The notes below the pieces were generated by a model. It saw only the letters and a program-made list of their open reading frames with translations, searched no databases and was not told the origin of the DNA. The translations under genes were made by a program, and so were the position numbers. From an uncultured Eubacteriales bacterium (GTDB lineage Bacteria > Bacillota > Clostridia > Christensenellales > Borkfalkiaceae), in assembly GCA_902767225.1 (NCBI GenBank), contig CACXGN010000003.1:62001-126000 (forward strand): 64,000 bases of DNA, given 5' to 3'. This document shows, in pieces, positions 32,167 through 40,519 of the stretch (the stretch's first letter is position 1; every line of letters starts with the position of its first letter).

Positions 32167-34770
32167 TTAACTTTTTTTCCTTAATATTATAAACAGAGAA
32201 GTCGCAAACACGCTTATCGATAATGTTACGATTATTAAAACGTTTCGGACGGTATCGTTCGGCTTTACGATAACTTGGTCTGATTTAACGTATCCTTTTA
32301 TCCAAACGCCGTCCTCTTCGATGGAGACTTCCGTTATATTTCCGTTTGTTTTAATTATTTTAGCGCGAGTATTATCCGCAACGTCTTTAAGTTTTTCGGT
32401 CAAGCTTTCGTCTTTATAAACGGTAGTTTTTTTCAGCGTTCCGTAAACAAAATCTTCCGGCAAAATATCGTCGGATAAAATTTCTACGGTAAAGTTTTTC
32501 GGGATATAACCGTTCACCGTTTGCCCTTCCGATACGTATGAACAGTAGTAAAAAGTTCTGTCGATAAATTCAAGTGATTTTAAAACTGCGATCTCGGTGT
32601 TTTTAGGAAGCCTGAAAAGATTTCCGCCACGGTATATCGCAAAAGAATCGTTTTCGGTAATTATCGGTATGTAATACATATTGACGTCCGTCGATATAAA
32701 CGCCTTTTCTATCGTAACGTCTTTAATATCCGTTTCGTCCACCGTTTCTTCGTTTAAAACTATCACGGTAACCGGATCTTTTTTATCGGAAAGCGTTGCG
32801 AGCGCAAAGAAGGTTTTAACTCTGTCTTTCGCGCTGTCTCCGTCAGGGGAGGGGATAACGTATTCAATTTTATCTATAAACGCATATTTGTGATCTTCTT
32901 CGACGTATTTACCAAGGTAGATAAATTTGTCTTTTGCGCTTTCGTGTTTTACGGAATATACGTTTGCGCTATCCGTCACCGAATAAATTTTAAGGTTATC
33001 TATATTTGCGGATTCCCCCGACGTTGTGTAGCCGGCAGGAACAGTAAAGTCGTTTGCCGCCATATTCGGAAGTGATTCGGAACGGTAAACAAGTTCTTCG
33101 CCGTCAAATATGAATGAAACTTTCTTTTCGTCGTAATTTAATGCAAAAGAAATGGCGTTTGCAGATAGTGATAGGGGGATCTCTGTTATTCCTTCGTTAA
33201 AGTATATAACCGAGTCGGAAGTTAAAGCAAATAACGCTCCGCCCATATCCGTGCCGAGTTTAACTATATCGTAAACCCTGTCGTCCAAACTTATAAAATC
33301 TATCGGGGCGTATCCGTCTTCTTCCCTGTAACAAAGAATTTTTTTGTTCTTAACGTCGGTTATATAAAAATCGCCCGTAACGGTTACGGCAAATTCAGGG
33401 TAGTCAGACACGGTATATAAGTCGCTGAATCCGAACACTTCTTTAAGTTCACCCGAACTTTCCGAAATCGTATATATTCTTCCCGAAGCCGCCGTGTCGC
33501 CTAATATTACCAAAAGATAATAGTAGCCGTTAAGGTATTTAAGTCCTTTTATTCTGCTCCCGTATGGAACGGTTATATCCATACCGAATTTATTGCTTTT
33601 ATCGGTAAGATTTAAAACTCTTACAGTTCTTGTTTCTTCGTTTGAAAGGGCAAGGGTGTTTACGCCTAACGCAAATCTATCTACGGTAAGTCCTTCTATC
33701 GCACTAAGTAAAATATTGTCGAAATTCCCGTCTTCGTCGTAAACGGTAATCTTATACCCGTCGAAAACGGCGGTCTTTTTGTCCATTGTGTAAATATCCG
33801 AACCGGAAATGCCCGCGCCTATTCTGTTATAGGCAGTTTTTCCTTTTGCCACAGCAAAGCCCGTGAAGGAAAGCGAACTTTCTAATACCGTAAATTCGCT
33901 GACGGCTTTAAGGTCGGCGTCCGCTATCAGAAGATTTTCGCCCTTAAAACAAATTCCCGAAGTCTTTTTTACGTTTGATAGGTCGTAATTTATATCTCCG
34001 TCGGCGGAAAGTGTTTTGACCGAATAATCATTACCAAGCGAAACCGAATAAACCTTAGAGTCCGTTTCGTTGATAATGAAAGCCCGATCGTCGTTCGCGA
34101 TTATTTTCGTGGGGGAAACAGGGAGTTCGATTTCTACGTAATCATCAAGTGAATCTACCGCGCTAATTCTAAGCATATTCTGCGTTTTAAGATAGAAGAT
34201 CTTATTTTGCGAGTTGATAGCAACCGGTGTTTTTTCGGAAGTGTCTGAAATCGTGCCGACAATGGTTGCCGACGATCCGCTGAGAGTATAGATAATGACC
34301 TTGTTTGAACTGCTTGTTATAAGATAGTTCCCGTTATAGTCAAAGTCCGAACCTATGTTGTAGCCGCCATGTTGAATAGGTGTTTTAGAATAATCTGTTA
34401 AAGAGTATTTGTAAATTGAACCGTTATCGGTAAGCAAAATATTATCTTTATCGAAAGACTTAACGTAAGAAAGGTTGGTAAAATCGGAGCGGCGGATATA
34501 TCCTTCGGAATTTTTGCTTATCAAAAGTTCTTTGTTGTCGTTAATGATAAGATAATCGTCCGAATAAAAAACTTCGGTTGGGGAAGTGAGCGAGTAATAT
34601 TCTTGCATGGATTTCGGAAGATATAATTCCGTACTGACGGGGGATACCGCAGAAGCGAATTTAAGCGAAAACAAACCGCTCGATAAAAACAAAAGGGTGG
34701 AAAATATCAAACAAATAAGTAAATTTCGGCGCAAGAAAGTATTTCGTGCGCTTTTTCTATTGTATTTCAT
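32167..34770 (-). CDS. Large surface protein: beta-propeller-like with SH3-like tail
   Basis: Unrecognised 867-residue protein. The N-terminus has basic residues and a hydrophobic segment (about 16-40) ending ASAVS, so it is a signal peptide or anchor. Residues about 50-560 are repeated short beta-rich segments of the WD40/NHL kind (DDYLIINDNKELLI, DFDYNGNYLITSSSNKVIIYTL). Residues about 690-830 look like two SH3-type wall-binding modules (GYIPKNFTVEIL, GYVKSDQVIV). A C-terminal membrane helix (about 838-862) ends in RKKS. It is probably held at both ends in the membrane with its domains outside. A LexA-type operator lies in its upstream region. No function can be assigned. Confidence 0.7.
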   Translation of the reverse strand: MKYNRKSARNTFLRRNLLICLIFSTLLFLSSGLFSLKFASAVSPVSTELYLPKSMQEYYSLTSPTEVFYSDDYLIINDNKELLISKNSEGYIRRSDFTNLSYVKSFDKDNILLTDNGSIYKYSLTDYSKTPIQHGGYNIGSDFDYNGNYLITSSSNKVIIYTLSGSSATIVGTISDTSEKTPVAINSQNKIFYLKTQNMLRISAVDSLDDYVEIELPVSPTKIIANDDRAFIINETDSKVYSVSLGNDYSVKTLSADGDINYDLSNVKKTSGICFKGENLLIADADLKAVSEFTVLESSLSFTGFAVAKGKTAYNRIGAGISGSDIYTMDKKTAVFDGYKITVYDEDGNFDNILLSAIEGLTVDRFALGVNTLALSNEETRTVRVLNLTDKSNKFGMDITVPYGSRIKGLKYLNGYYYLLVILGDTAASGRIYTISESSGELKEVFGFSDLYTVSDYPEFAVTVTGDFYITDVKNKKILCYREEDGYAPIDFISLDDRVYDIVKLGTDMGGALFALTSDSVIYFNEGITEIPLSLSANAISFALNYDEKKVSFIFDGEELVYRSESLPNMAANDFTVPAGYTTSGESANIDNLKIYSVTDSANVYSVKHESAKDKFIYLGKYVEEDHKYAFIDKIEYVIPSPDGDSAKDRVKTFFALATLSDKKDPVTVIVLNEETVDETDIKDVTIEKAFISTDVNMYYIPIITENDSFAIYRGGNLFRLPKNTEIAVLKSLEFIDRTFYYCSYVSEGQTVNGYIPKNFTVEILSDDILPEDFVYGTLKKTTVYKDESLTEKLKDVADNTRAKIIKTNGNITEVSIEEDGVWIKGYVKSDQVIVKPNDTVRNVLIIVTLSISVFATSLFIILRKKS

Positions 34771-34919
34771 AACTAATATTTTATCATATAAATTTAAATT
34801 TGTATATATATTGACGAAAAATAAAACAAATTAAAATTTCAGGCAAAATTTCTTATAAAGACTTTCAAACTTGACAGGTTTTGACACTTTTTGGAACTAT
34901 CATAAAGGCAAACAAAAAG

Positions 34920-34933
34920 CGAACAAATGTTCG
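34920..34933. promoter_or_regulatory. LexA (SOS) operator
   Basis: CGAACAAATGTTCG, a perfect match to the Firmicute SOS box CGAAC-N4-GTTCG. It falls at about +3 to +16 of the leftward promoter at 34943-34971, a position that would block transcription. A lexA gene is not in this window. Confidence 0.75.
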
Positions 34934-34942
34934 GAATTTGCA

Positions 34943-34971
34943 ATAATAATCTCAAATTGCGATAAAGTCAA
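34943..34971 (-). promoter_or_regulatory. Leftward promoter overlapped by the LexA box
   Basis: On the minus strand TTGACT (34971-34966), 17-base spacer, TATTAT (34948-34943), predicted start near 34936. It reads towards the 867-residue gene, leaving a leader of about 165 bases. A second, weaker TATACA-17-TAAAAT lies closer to that gene. Confidence 0.65.
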
Positions 34972-34995
34972 CCATAATATGACAATAAAATATAA

Positions 34996-35027
34996 TTTTG
35001 TTCAAAAATAAAATAATTTGAACAAAA
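34996..35027. repeat. Inverted repeat upstream of the 171-residue gene
   Basis: Perfect 11-base arms TTTTGTTCAAA / TTTGAACAAAA with a 10-base AT spacer, ending 14 bases before the -35 of the next promoter. It fits an operator for an unidentified dimeric regulator. With the SOS box and two promoters it accounts for most of the 335-base gap 34771-35105. Confidence 0.6.
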
Positions 35028-35041
35028 ATCGACATATATCG

Positions 35042-35071
35042 TTGACTTGTAGATAAAAGGGTTTATATAAT
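35042..35071 (+). promoter_or_regulatory. Promoter of the 171-residue gene
   Basis: TTGACT (35042-35047), 18-base spacer, TATAAT (35066-35071), about 34 bases before the ATG, with an AAGGGG ribosome site. Confidence 0.78.
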
Positions 35072-35105
35072 TGACCTGCAAGCAAACGAAAAGGGGCGTA
35101 AAACA

Positions 35106-35621
35106 ATGAATATTTTATTTGCAAAAACTATTTTATACGCATATCCCGTTACTGACGCGGTGATAGAGCAGATCGATGAACTGGTTGAAAAAAGGGCGCT
35201 ATCGTCCTTCTCGGATTTTTCGCCGGCTTTTGATCAATGTCTTTCGGTGGTTAAACTTTCCATGCAGAAAGATATTTTATTCATCTTAAAGAAAAAGGTG
35301 ATAGAGATACTTCCGAAGTTTAAATTAGACGAAGAAGACTGCCTTGACTACAAATATTTTAAGTTAAAGCCGAAAGAGTATTATAAAGATTTTGACACGA
35401 GTTCAAGGGCGTATTTCAGAAAGCAAATAAAGATTGCGGAAAAAGCCGCCAAAAGACTTGAAAACGCAGGGATCACCGACGAGTTTTTCGAGAAATATTG
35501 CTTAAAGATCGATTTTATTAAAAAACTTTACGAAAGGGTGAAAGAAAAGGAAGAACTTTCCTTTAAGAATAAGCCGAAGGTAAATAATCAAATTGCTTAT
35601 TCGAAGTCGTTTTCGTCGTAA
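35106..35621 (+). CDS. Helical protein of unknown function, 171 residues
   Basis: No family recognised. It has no signal peptide or membrane span. The first part, LYAYPVTDAVIEQIDELVEKRALSSF, and the rest are predicted helical, with a basic C-terminal half (YFRKQIKIAEKAAKRLENAGITDEFFEKY) and a Lys-rich tail. A good promoter, an AAGGGG ribosome site and an inverted repeat upstream support it as a real regulated gene. Its last 25 bases overlap the end of the convergent surface-protein gene, with no terminator between them. Confidence 0.65.
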   Translation: MNILFAKTILYAYPVTDAVIEQIDELVEKRALSSFSDFSPAFDQCLSVVKLSMQKDILFILKKKVIEILPKFKLDEEDCLDYKYFKLKPKEYYKDFDTSSRAYFRKQIKIAEKAAKRLENAGITDEFFEKYCLKIDFIKKLYERVKEKEELSFKNKPKVNNQIAYSKSFSS

Positions 35622-36328
35622 TAACTTGCCGCAGTTTCCTTTTCTTTTACGGGGCGCTTTACGATAAAAAACGCGATTATGCCCGCAAAAATAAGGCAGA
35701 CTATGACCGTTATTTTGATCGAAAAAAAGTTGTCGGTTTTTTCGGATGTTTTATCGTCCGGCTCTGGCGTAACGTCAGGCTCAACGGGCTTTGGCGGAGA
35801 GTTATCCGGAACGGTAAAAGGGGTTATATCGGAATTTTTAATATAGCCGAGTTTACCGTTATAGTTCACGAAAACAAGTTTTTCGCCGTCGGGCGTAGAA
35901 AAATAGCCGTAATACCGCATTTCCCGTTCGGGAAAAACGTATTGCACCACGCTACTTAGCGTTCTGTCCGAATACATTGCGGCGCTGTTTATCACGGTCA
36001 CGGCAAAGTCGGGGAACACCTTTTGGGTTTGTTCTTTAATATAAACGTCTTCGCTCTTTAAAATAAAGCCGTCGAGCATAGGGGTATCTCCGCCGAAAAC
36101 TTCCACCTTATAAAGGTATTCGGTAGAGTAAATTATCCGCGCATAGTAAGCCCTGTTCATATAAAAAAGCGGTTTTTCGGCGTTTTGATCCGAATAAAAA
36201 ATTACTTGATCGCCGCTTATAAAAAGGTATTTTGCTTCGTCGGCGCTTGCGCGAAAACCCGTTAGAAAAGTAAAAACGGATATTAAGAAAAATATTGAAA
36301 AAATTATCGGTAAAAAATATTTTTTCAT
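35597..36328 (-). CDS. Exported SH3-like protein with C-terminal membrane anchor
   Basis: Unrecognised, 243 residues from ATG 36328, which has GGAG upstream; TTG 36340 includes that site and is excluded. The N-terminal signal peptide (about 5-28) ends near ASADEAK. Two SH3-like beta modules follow (about 30-100 and 105-175, with GFILKSEDVYI and LGYIKNSDITPF). Then come a Pro/Glu/Asp-rich linker (PKPVEPDVTPEPDDK), one membrane helix (about 206-226) and a short tail. The layout copies the C-terminal part of the 867-residue protein, suggesting related roles at the cell surface. Confidence 0.68.
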   Translation of the reverse strand: MKKYFLPIIFSIFFLISVFTFLTGFRASADEAKYLFISGDQVIFYSDQNAEKPLFYMNRAYYARIIYSTEYLYKVEVFGGDTPMLDGFILKSEDVYIKEQTQKVFPDFAVTVINSAAMYSDRTLSSVVQYVFPEREMRYYGYFSTPDGEKLVFVNYNGKLGYIKNSDITPFTVPDNSPPKPVEPDVTPEPDDKTSEKTDNFFSIKITVIVCLIFAGIIAFFIVKRPVKEKETAASYYDENDFE

Positions 36329-36413
36329 ATCGCGCTCCAAATAATGTGTGAAAGAAATTATAAGTATTTTATCGCGGATATAAAAGCCGGAAAATATCGC
36401 AAAAAAGGTAAAT

Positions 36414-37865
36414 TTGTCTAATATGGATCAACTGGATAAAGTTAAAAAGATTTTGGCGCTCGAAAAAGAAATAAAAAAAAGAACGGGCGAAGATAGATTA
36501 AAGCATTATAACACAGGAGATAAAGTTCATAAAAAGCAGATAGAGTTTCACAAATGCCCAAAAAAGAACAGATGGGTTTTCGGGGGTAACCGAAGCGGCA
36601 AAACCGAGTGCGGTGCAGCGGAAACGGTCTATATGGCAAGGGGAATACACCCTTATAGAGAAAATAAAGAAAGCGTTTTCGGGTGGGTGGTGTCTCTATC
36701 TACCCAAGTGCAAAGAGACGTTGCACAGGCAAAAATTTTAGATTACCTTAACCCTTCGTGGATAGAAGATATAACTATGGCGTCCGGTAAAAAAGACGTG
36801 GCAAAATACGGGATAATCGATCAGATACGCGTTAAAACGGTTTTCGGAAAGACCAGCGTTATAGGTTTTAAGTCTTGCGATCAGGGAAGAGAGAAATTTC
36901 AGGGAAGTTCTCTTGACTTCGTGTGGTTTGACGAAGAGCCCCCGAAAGACGTTTACGAAGAGTGCCGCATGCGCGTTTTCGATAAGAAAGGTGATATTTT
37001 CGGCACTATGACTCCGCTTAAAGGGCTTACCTTTATTTACGACGAAATTTTCTTAAATAAAGGAAATTCACCCGAAGTGTGGTATGAGTTTATGGAGTGG
37101 GGCGATAACCCGTATCTCGATAAATCGGAAGTGGAAAAACTTTCGTCTATTTTAGATAAAGACGAATTAGAGTCGCGTAGATACGGAAGGTTTAAGTCGG
37201 CATCCGGGCTAGTATATCCGGAGTTCGACGAAAACTTCCACGTGATAGATCCCTTTCCCGTTCCGCCAGACTGGCAAGACATTATCTCTATCGATCCGGG
37301 GCTTAATAACCCGCTATCATGCCACTGGTATTGCGTGGATTACGACGGAAACGTTTACGCTGTCGCCGAACATTTCGAAGCGGGGAAAGATGTTTTCTAT
37401 CACTCGGATATGATAAAGAGAATAAGCGAAAAAATCGGCTGGAAGAAAGATTCTTCGGGGAAAATTCACGGGATTATAGACTCCGCCGCAAATCAGAAAA
37501 CCCTATCGGGGCTTAAAAGTGTTACCGAACTGTTTTACGAAAACGGAATAGTTTTATCCACAAACGTAAACAAAGATCTATTCTCGGGGATAGAACGGGT
37601 AAAGGGGTATTTAAAAAAGGCGGAAGGTAAGCCCAAACTGTTTATTTTTTCCACGTGCGTAAACCTTATCCGCGAATTCAAAAGTTACTGGTGGGCGGAT
37701 GGAGACAACCCCAAAAAATACGACGACCACGCGCTGGACGAATTAAGGTATTACCTAATGAGAAAGCCCGCCGCAACACCTATATTAAAGGTTAAAACCG
37801 AAGTGCAAAAAAATAAGGAGAGACTAATCAGACGAGTGATAAATGAAAGAAAGATCAAACCGTAA
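36414..37865 (+). CDS. Phage terminase large subunit
   Basis: Motor that packages DNA into a procapsid, then cuts it. 483 residues with all active sites intact. Walker A FGGNRSGKT is at 56-64 and Walker B DFVWFDEEPP at 168-177. The RNase H-like nuclease has SIDPG (Asp294), GIIDSAA (Asp356) and YDDHALDELRYYL (Asp437/438). TTG 36414 is preferred because AAAGG lies about 6 bases upstream; ATG 36423 is possible. It is the first gene of an eight-gene head cassette and shares the codon and base style of the host genes. No clear promoter is seen in the 85-base gap from the divergent gene. Confidence 0.9.
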   Translation: MSNMDQLDKVKKILALEKEIKKRTGEDRLKHYNTGDKVHKKQIEFHKCPKKNRWVFGGNRSGKTECGAAETVYMARGIHPYRENKESVFGWVVSLSTQVQRDVAQAKILDYLNPSWIEDITMASGKKDVAKYGIIDQIRVKTVFGKTSVIGFKSCDQGREKFQGSSLDFVWFDEEPPKDVYEECRMRVFDKKGDIFGTMTPLKGLTFIYDEIFLNKGNSPEVWYEFMEWGDNPYLDKSEVEKLSSILDKDELESRRYGRFKSASGLVYPEFDENFHVIDPFPVPPDWQDIISIDPGLNNPLSCHWYCVDYDGNVYAVAEHFEAGKDVFYHSDMIKRISEKIGWKKDSSGKIHGIIDSAANQKTLSGLKSVTELFYENGIVLSTNVNKDLFSGIERVKGYLKKAEGKPKLFIFSTCVNLIREFKSYWWADGDNPKKYDDHALDELRYYLMRKPAATPILKVKTEVQKNKERLIRRVINERKIKP

Positions 37866-38157
37866 AAAAACGAAAATAGAAAACCTCGACGAAGCCATCT
37901 TAAAAAAGGCGCTTGGATACGACAGCACGGAAGTTACCGAAGAATACGCCGTATCTGACGGGGGAGAAATAGTTTTAAGCAAGAAAAAGGTTATCAAAAA
38001 GAACGTTCCGCCGGACATCACGGCAATCAAGATATTACTTGATAAAAAAGACGAAAATTTAGAAAGTATGTCGGACGAAGAACTACTTTATGAAAGAGAT
38101 AGATTGTTAGGCGAATTATATTCTGCCGAACAGAAAGAAAAAACAAAAAAGGAGTAA
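37843..38157 (+). CDS. Small-terminase-like protein without HTH domain
   Basis: 104 residues overlapping the terminase end by 23 bases. LDEAILKKALGYDSTEVTEEY followed by KVIKKNVPPDITAIKILLDKK resembles the C-terminal half of HTH-type terminase small subunits, where a similar V-PPD-TA-I-L-K segment is common. The DNA-binding N-terminal half is absent, and the gene lies after rather than before the large subunit. The tail is Glu/Lys-rich and helical. It may be a reduced small subunit or a packaging cofactor. Confidence 0.5.
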   Translation: MKERSNRKKTKIENLDEAILKKALGYDSTEVTEEYAVSDGGEIVLSKKKVIKKNVPPDITAIKILLDKKDENLESMSDEELLYERDRLLGELYSAEQKEKTKKE

Positions 38158-38162
38158 CAGGT

Positions 38163-40043
38163 ATGAACGAGGAGGCAAAAACCCCCGAAGAAAACGAAGG
38201 CTACGGCGAAGAATTTATCGAAAGGATAGTATCAGAAACCGTTTCGGACTTCAAAAAAAGACAGGCGGAGCGTGTAAAGTATGAAAGGCAATGGCTTTTA
38301 AACGTCAACTTTTTTAACGGAAATCAATACTGCGACGTAAACGCCAAAGGCGAAATAGTCGAAAAAGACAACGAATTTTTCTGGCAGAGAAAAGACGTTT
38401 TTAACCATATAGCGCCCATAATCGAAACAAGACTCGCTAAATTTTCGAGAGTAAAGCCGGATATTTGCGTAAGGGCAAGGTCAACGGACGACGATGACGT
38501 GATGAACGCTAACCTTGCCGAAAAACTTATCGAAAGCGCATTTAAAAAATGCGACATGCCCGAAGTTTCTTCACGCGTGAACACGTGGAGCGAAATATGC
38601 GGCACGGCGTTTTATAAAATTCTTTGGAACAATAAGGGCGGAAGAAAACTCGGCGCGTATAACGGAGAAGAAGTTTTCGAAGGCGAAGTGGAGATATTGC
38701 CCGTATCACCGTTCGAGATCTTTCCGGACAGCCTGTTTTCGGAAAGCATAGAAGATTGCGCAAGCATAATCCACGCAAAGGCAGTCCCTATCGAAGTGAT
38801 AAAAGAAAAATACGGCGTTACCGTGTCGGGGGAAAACGTAGACGTATACGGACTTTCGCTTAAAGACGGGGTAAAGCGTTCGGATAAAACGGTTAAAAAC
38901 ACCATTGAGAACGCCGCTATCCTTATCGAAAAATACGAAAAGCCCACAAAAAGATACCCGCTTGGCCGTATGATAACCGTTGCCGGCGATAAACTTTTGT
39001 TTTACGGCGACCTTCCGTATGAAAACGGCGAAAACGGGACGAGAAGTTTTCCTTTTGTCAAACAGGAATCGCTTAAAGGCGCGGGCTGTTTTTTCGGAAA
39101 CAGCGTGATAGAGAGACTTATTCCCGTTCAAAAATCGTATAACGCCGTCAAAAACAGAAAACACGAATTTTTGAATAGATTATCCACGGGTATTATGACG
39201 GTGGAAGACGGGGCTTGCGATTTAGACGACTTATCCGAAGACGGCTTGGCACCCGGAAAGGTTTTAGTTTACAGGCAGGGAGCAAAAGCGCCCGAAATGA
39301 TGGAAAACGCGCCCATGCCGCCGGACTTTAACGAAGAAGAAGACAAACTTTTGCAAGAGTTCGTAACTATCAGCGGAGTTGCGGACGTTTCATCTAGCAA
39401 AGAAAACGCAAGGCTGTCTTCCGGTTCGGCGTTAAGGCTACTTATTGAGCAAGACAACGAAAGGCTGACCGTTACCGCGGAGATCATAAGAAAAAGCCTT
39501 TTGGGCGTTGCCAAAAAGATATTAAGGCTTTACCGCCAGTTCGTAAGGGGAATTAAGGCAATCAGTATAGAAGACGATTTTTCAAGGAGCAAAGTTTATT
39601 ACGCAGATCAAAACGCCGCGGCGAACGACGACGTATATTTAGAGAGTGAAAACGAACTTACTTATACTCCCGAGCAGAAAAGGGAGAAAGTATTAAAACT
39701 TTACGAAAGCGGAGTGCTCAACGCCGAAGACGGCAAAATGAAACTTTCCGTAAAAGAAAAAGTGCTAAGCCTTTTGGGGTATAAAGACTTAGATAGCCAA
39801 AACGGCGTATCCCGCTTGCACGAAGAAAAGGCACAGTCCGAAAACGAAAAGATAAGAAAGTTCGGATTAGATATTGAAGAGATAGACGACGACGCTATCC
39901 ATATCGACGAACACACGAGATACGTTCTATCCGAATACGACGAATTAAAAGACGACGAAAAGACAAGACTTTTTGAACATATCAAAAAACATAAAGAAAG
40001 ATTAAAAGATAAAAAATCGGAAAACGTTTCCGAACAAAAATAA
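38163..40043 (+). CDS. Phage portal protein (P22-like)
   Basis: Dodecameric ring at one capsid vertex through which DNA enters. 626 residues. The N-terminal helical region has RQWLLNVNFFNGNQYC and NHIAPIIETRLAKFSRVKPDICVRARSTDD, the hallmark of P22-type portals. The core includes VSPFEIFPDS and FVKQESLKGAGCFFGNSVIERLIPVQKSYNAVKN, then GSALRLLIEQDNERL. A highly charged, helical C-terminal tail (about 560-626) could form a barrel-like extension. It is intact, 5 bases after the previous gene, with an AAGGAG ribosome site. Confidence 0.85.
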   Translation: MNEEAKTPEENEGYGEEFIERIVSETVSDFKKRQAERVKYERQWLLNVNFFNGNQYCDVNAKGEIVEKDNEFFWQRKDVFNHIAPIIETRLAKFSRVKPDICVRARSTDDDDVMNANLAEKLIESAFKKCDMPEVSSRVNTWSEICGTAFYKILWNNKGGRKLGAYNGEEVFEGEVEILPVSPFEIFPDSLFSESIEDCASIIHAKAVPIEVIKEKYGVTVSGENVDVYGLSLKDGVKRSDKTVKNTIENAAILIEKYEKPTKRYPLGRMITVAGDKLLFYGDLPYENGENGTRSFPFVKQESLKGAGCFFGNSVIERLIPVQKSYNAVKNRKHEFLNRLSTGIMTVEDGACDLDDLSEDGLAPGKVLVYRQGAKAPEMMENAPMPPDFNEEEDKLLQEFVTISGVADVSSSKENARLSSGSALRLLIEQDNERLTVTAEIIRKSLLGVAKKILRLYRQFVRGIKAISIEDDFSRSKVYYADQNAAANDDVYLESENELTYTPEQKREKVLKLYESGVLNAEDGKMKLSVKEKVLSLLGYKDLDSQNGVSRLHEEKAQSENEKIRKFGLDIEEIDDDAIHIDEHTRYVLSEYDELKDDEKTRLFEHIKKHKERLKDKKSENVSEQK

Positions 40044-40061
40044 AAAAAGGGGATTAAGAAT

Positions 40062-40499
40062 ATGAAAGAACTTAGCAATGAACAAATAACCGAAACAGCG
40101 CAACCCGCAGCGGCGGAAATCGAAAACGGCGCAAAGGAAGAAGCTATCTCATTAGGCAAGTTTAAGGACGTGAACGCCCTACTTAACGCATACAATTCTT
40201 TACAGTCCGAATTTACCAAGCGCAGTCAGAGACTTAAAGAGTTGGAGGGGGAACTTTCCGCCGAAAAAGCCGCTTTTGTTTCGGCTCCGTCGGAAAAACC
40301 GGAGGGAGAACGGATCGCCGCCGAAAAAGATATAACCGAAGAGGATAAAAACAATATCCTAAAAGAGTATCTTAAAGGGGTGCTTAGTTCAAAAAGCAAA
40401 GCCGTCGTTATAGACGGCGTCGGCGTAGGCGTGAAAACGCCGACCGAAAAACCCAGATCTATTTCCGAAGCGGGAAGACTCGCCAAGGGAATATTATAA
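40062..40499 (+). CDS. Phage capsid scaffolding protein-like
   Basis: 145 residues, acidic and Glu/Ala/Lys-rich. LGKFKDVNALLNAYNSLQSEFTKRSQRLKELEGEL (about 31-65) matches the pattern seen at the N-terminus of many phage scaffold proteins, which guide coat assembly and leave or are cleaved afterwards. Its position between portal and major capsid genes is the standard place for scaffold. The C-terminal part is low complexity. The assignment rests on pattern and position. Confidence 0.72.
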   Translation: MKELSNEQITETAQPAAAEIENGAKEEAISLGKFKDVNALLNAYNSLQSEFTKRSQRLKELEGELSAEKAAFVSAPSEKPEGERIAAEKDITEEDKNNILKEYLKGVLSSKSKAVVIDGVGVGVKTPTEKPRSISEAGRLAKGIL

Positions 40500-40519
40500 A
40501 AAATAAAAGAGGATAAATA

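Noticed and set aside
36341..36413. Possible sporulation-sigma promoter for the phage head cassette
   Set aside because: No match to sigma-E, F, G or K consensus and no convincing sigma-A pair; the cassette promoter remains unidentified.
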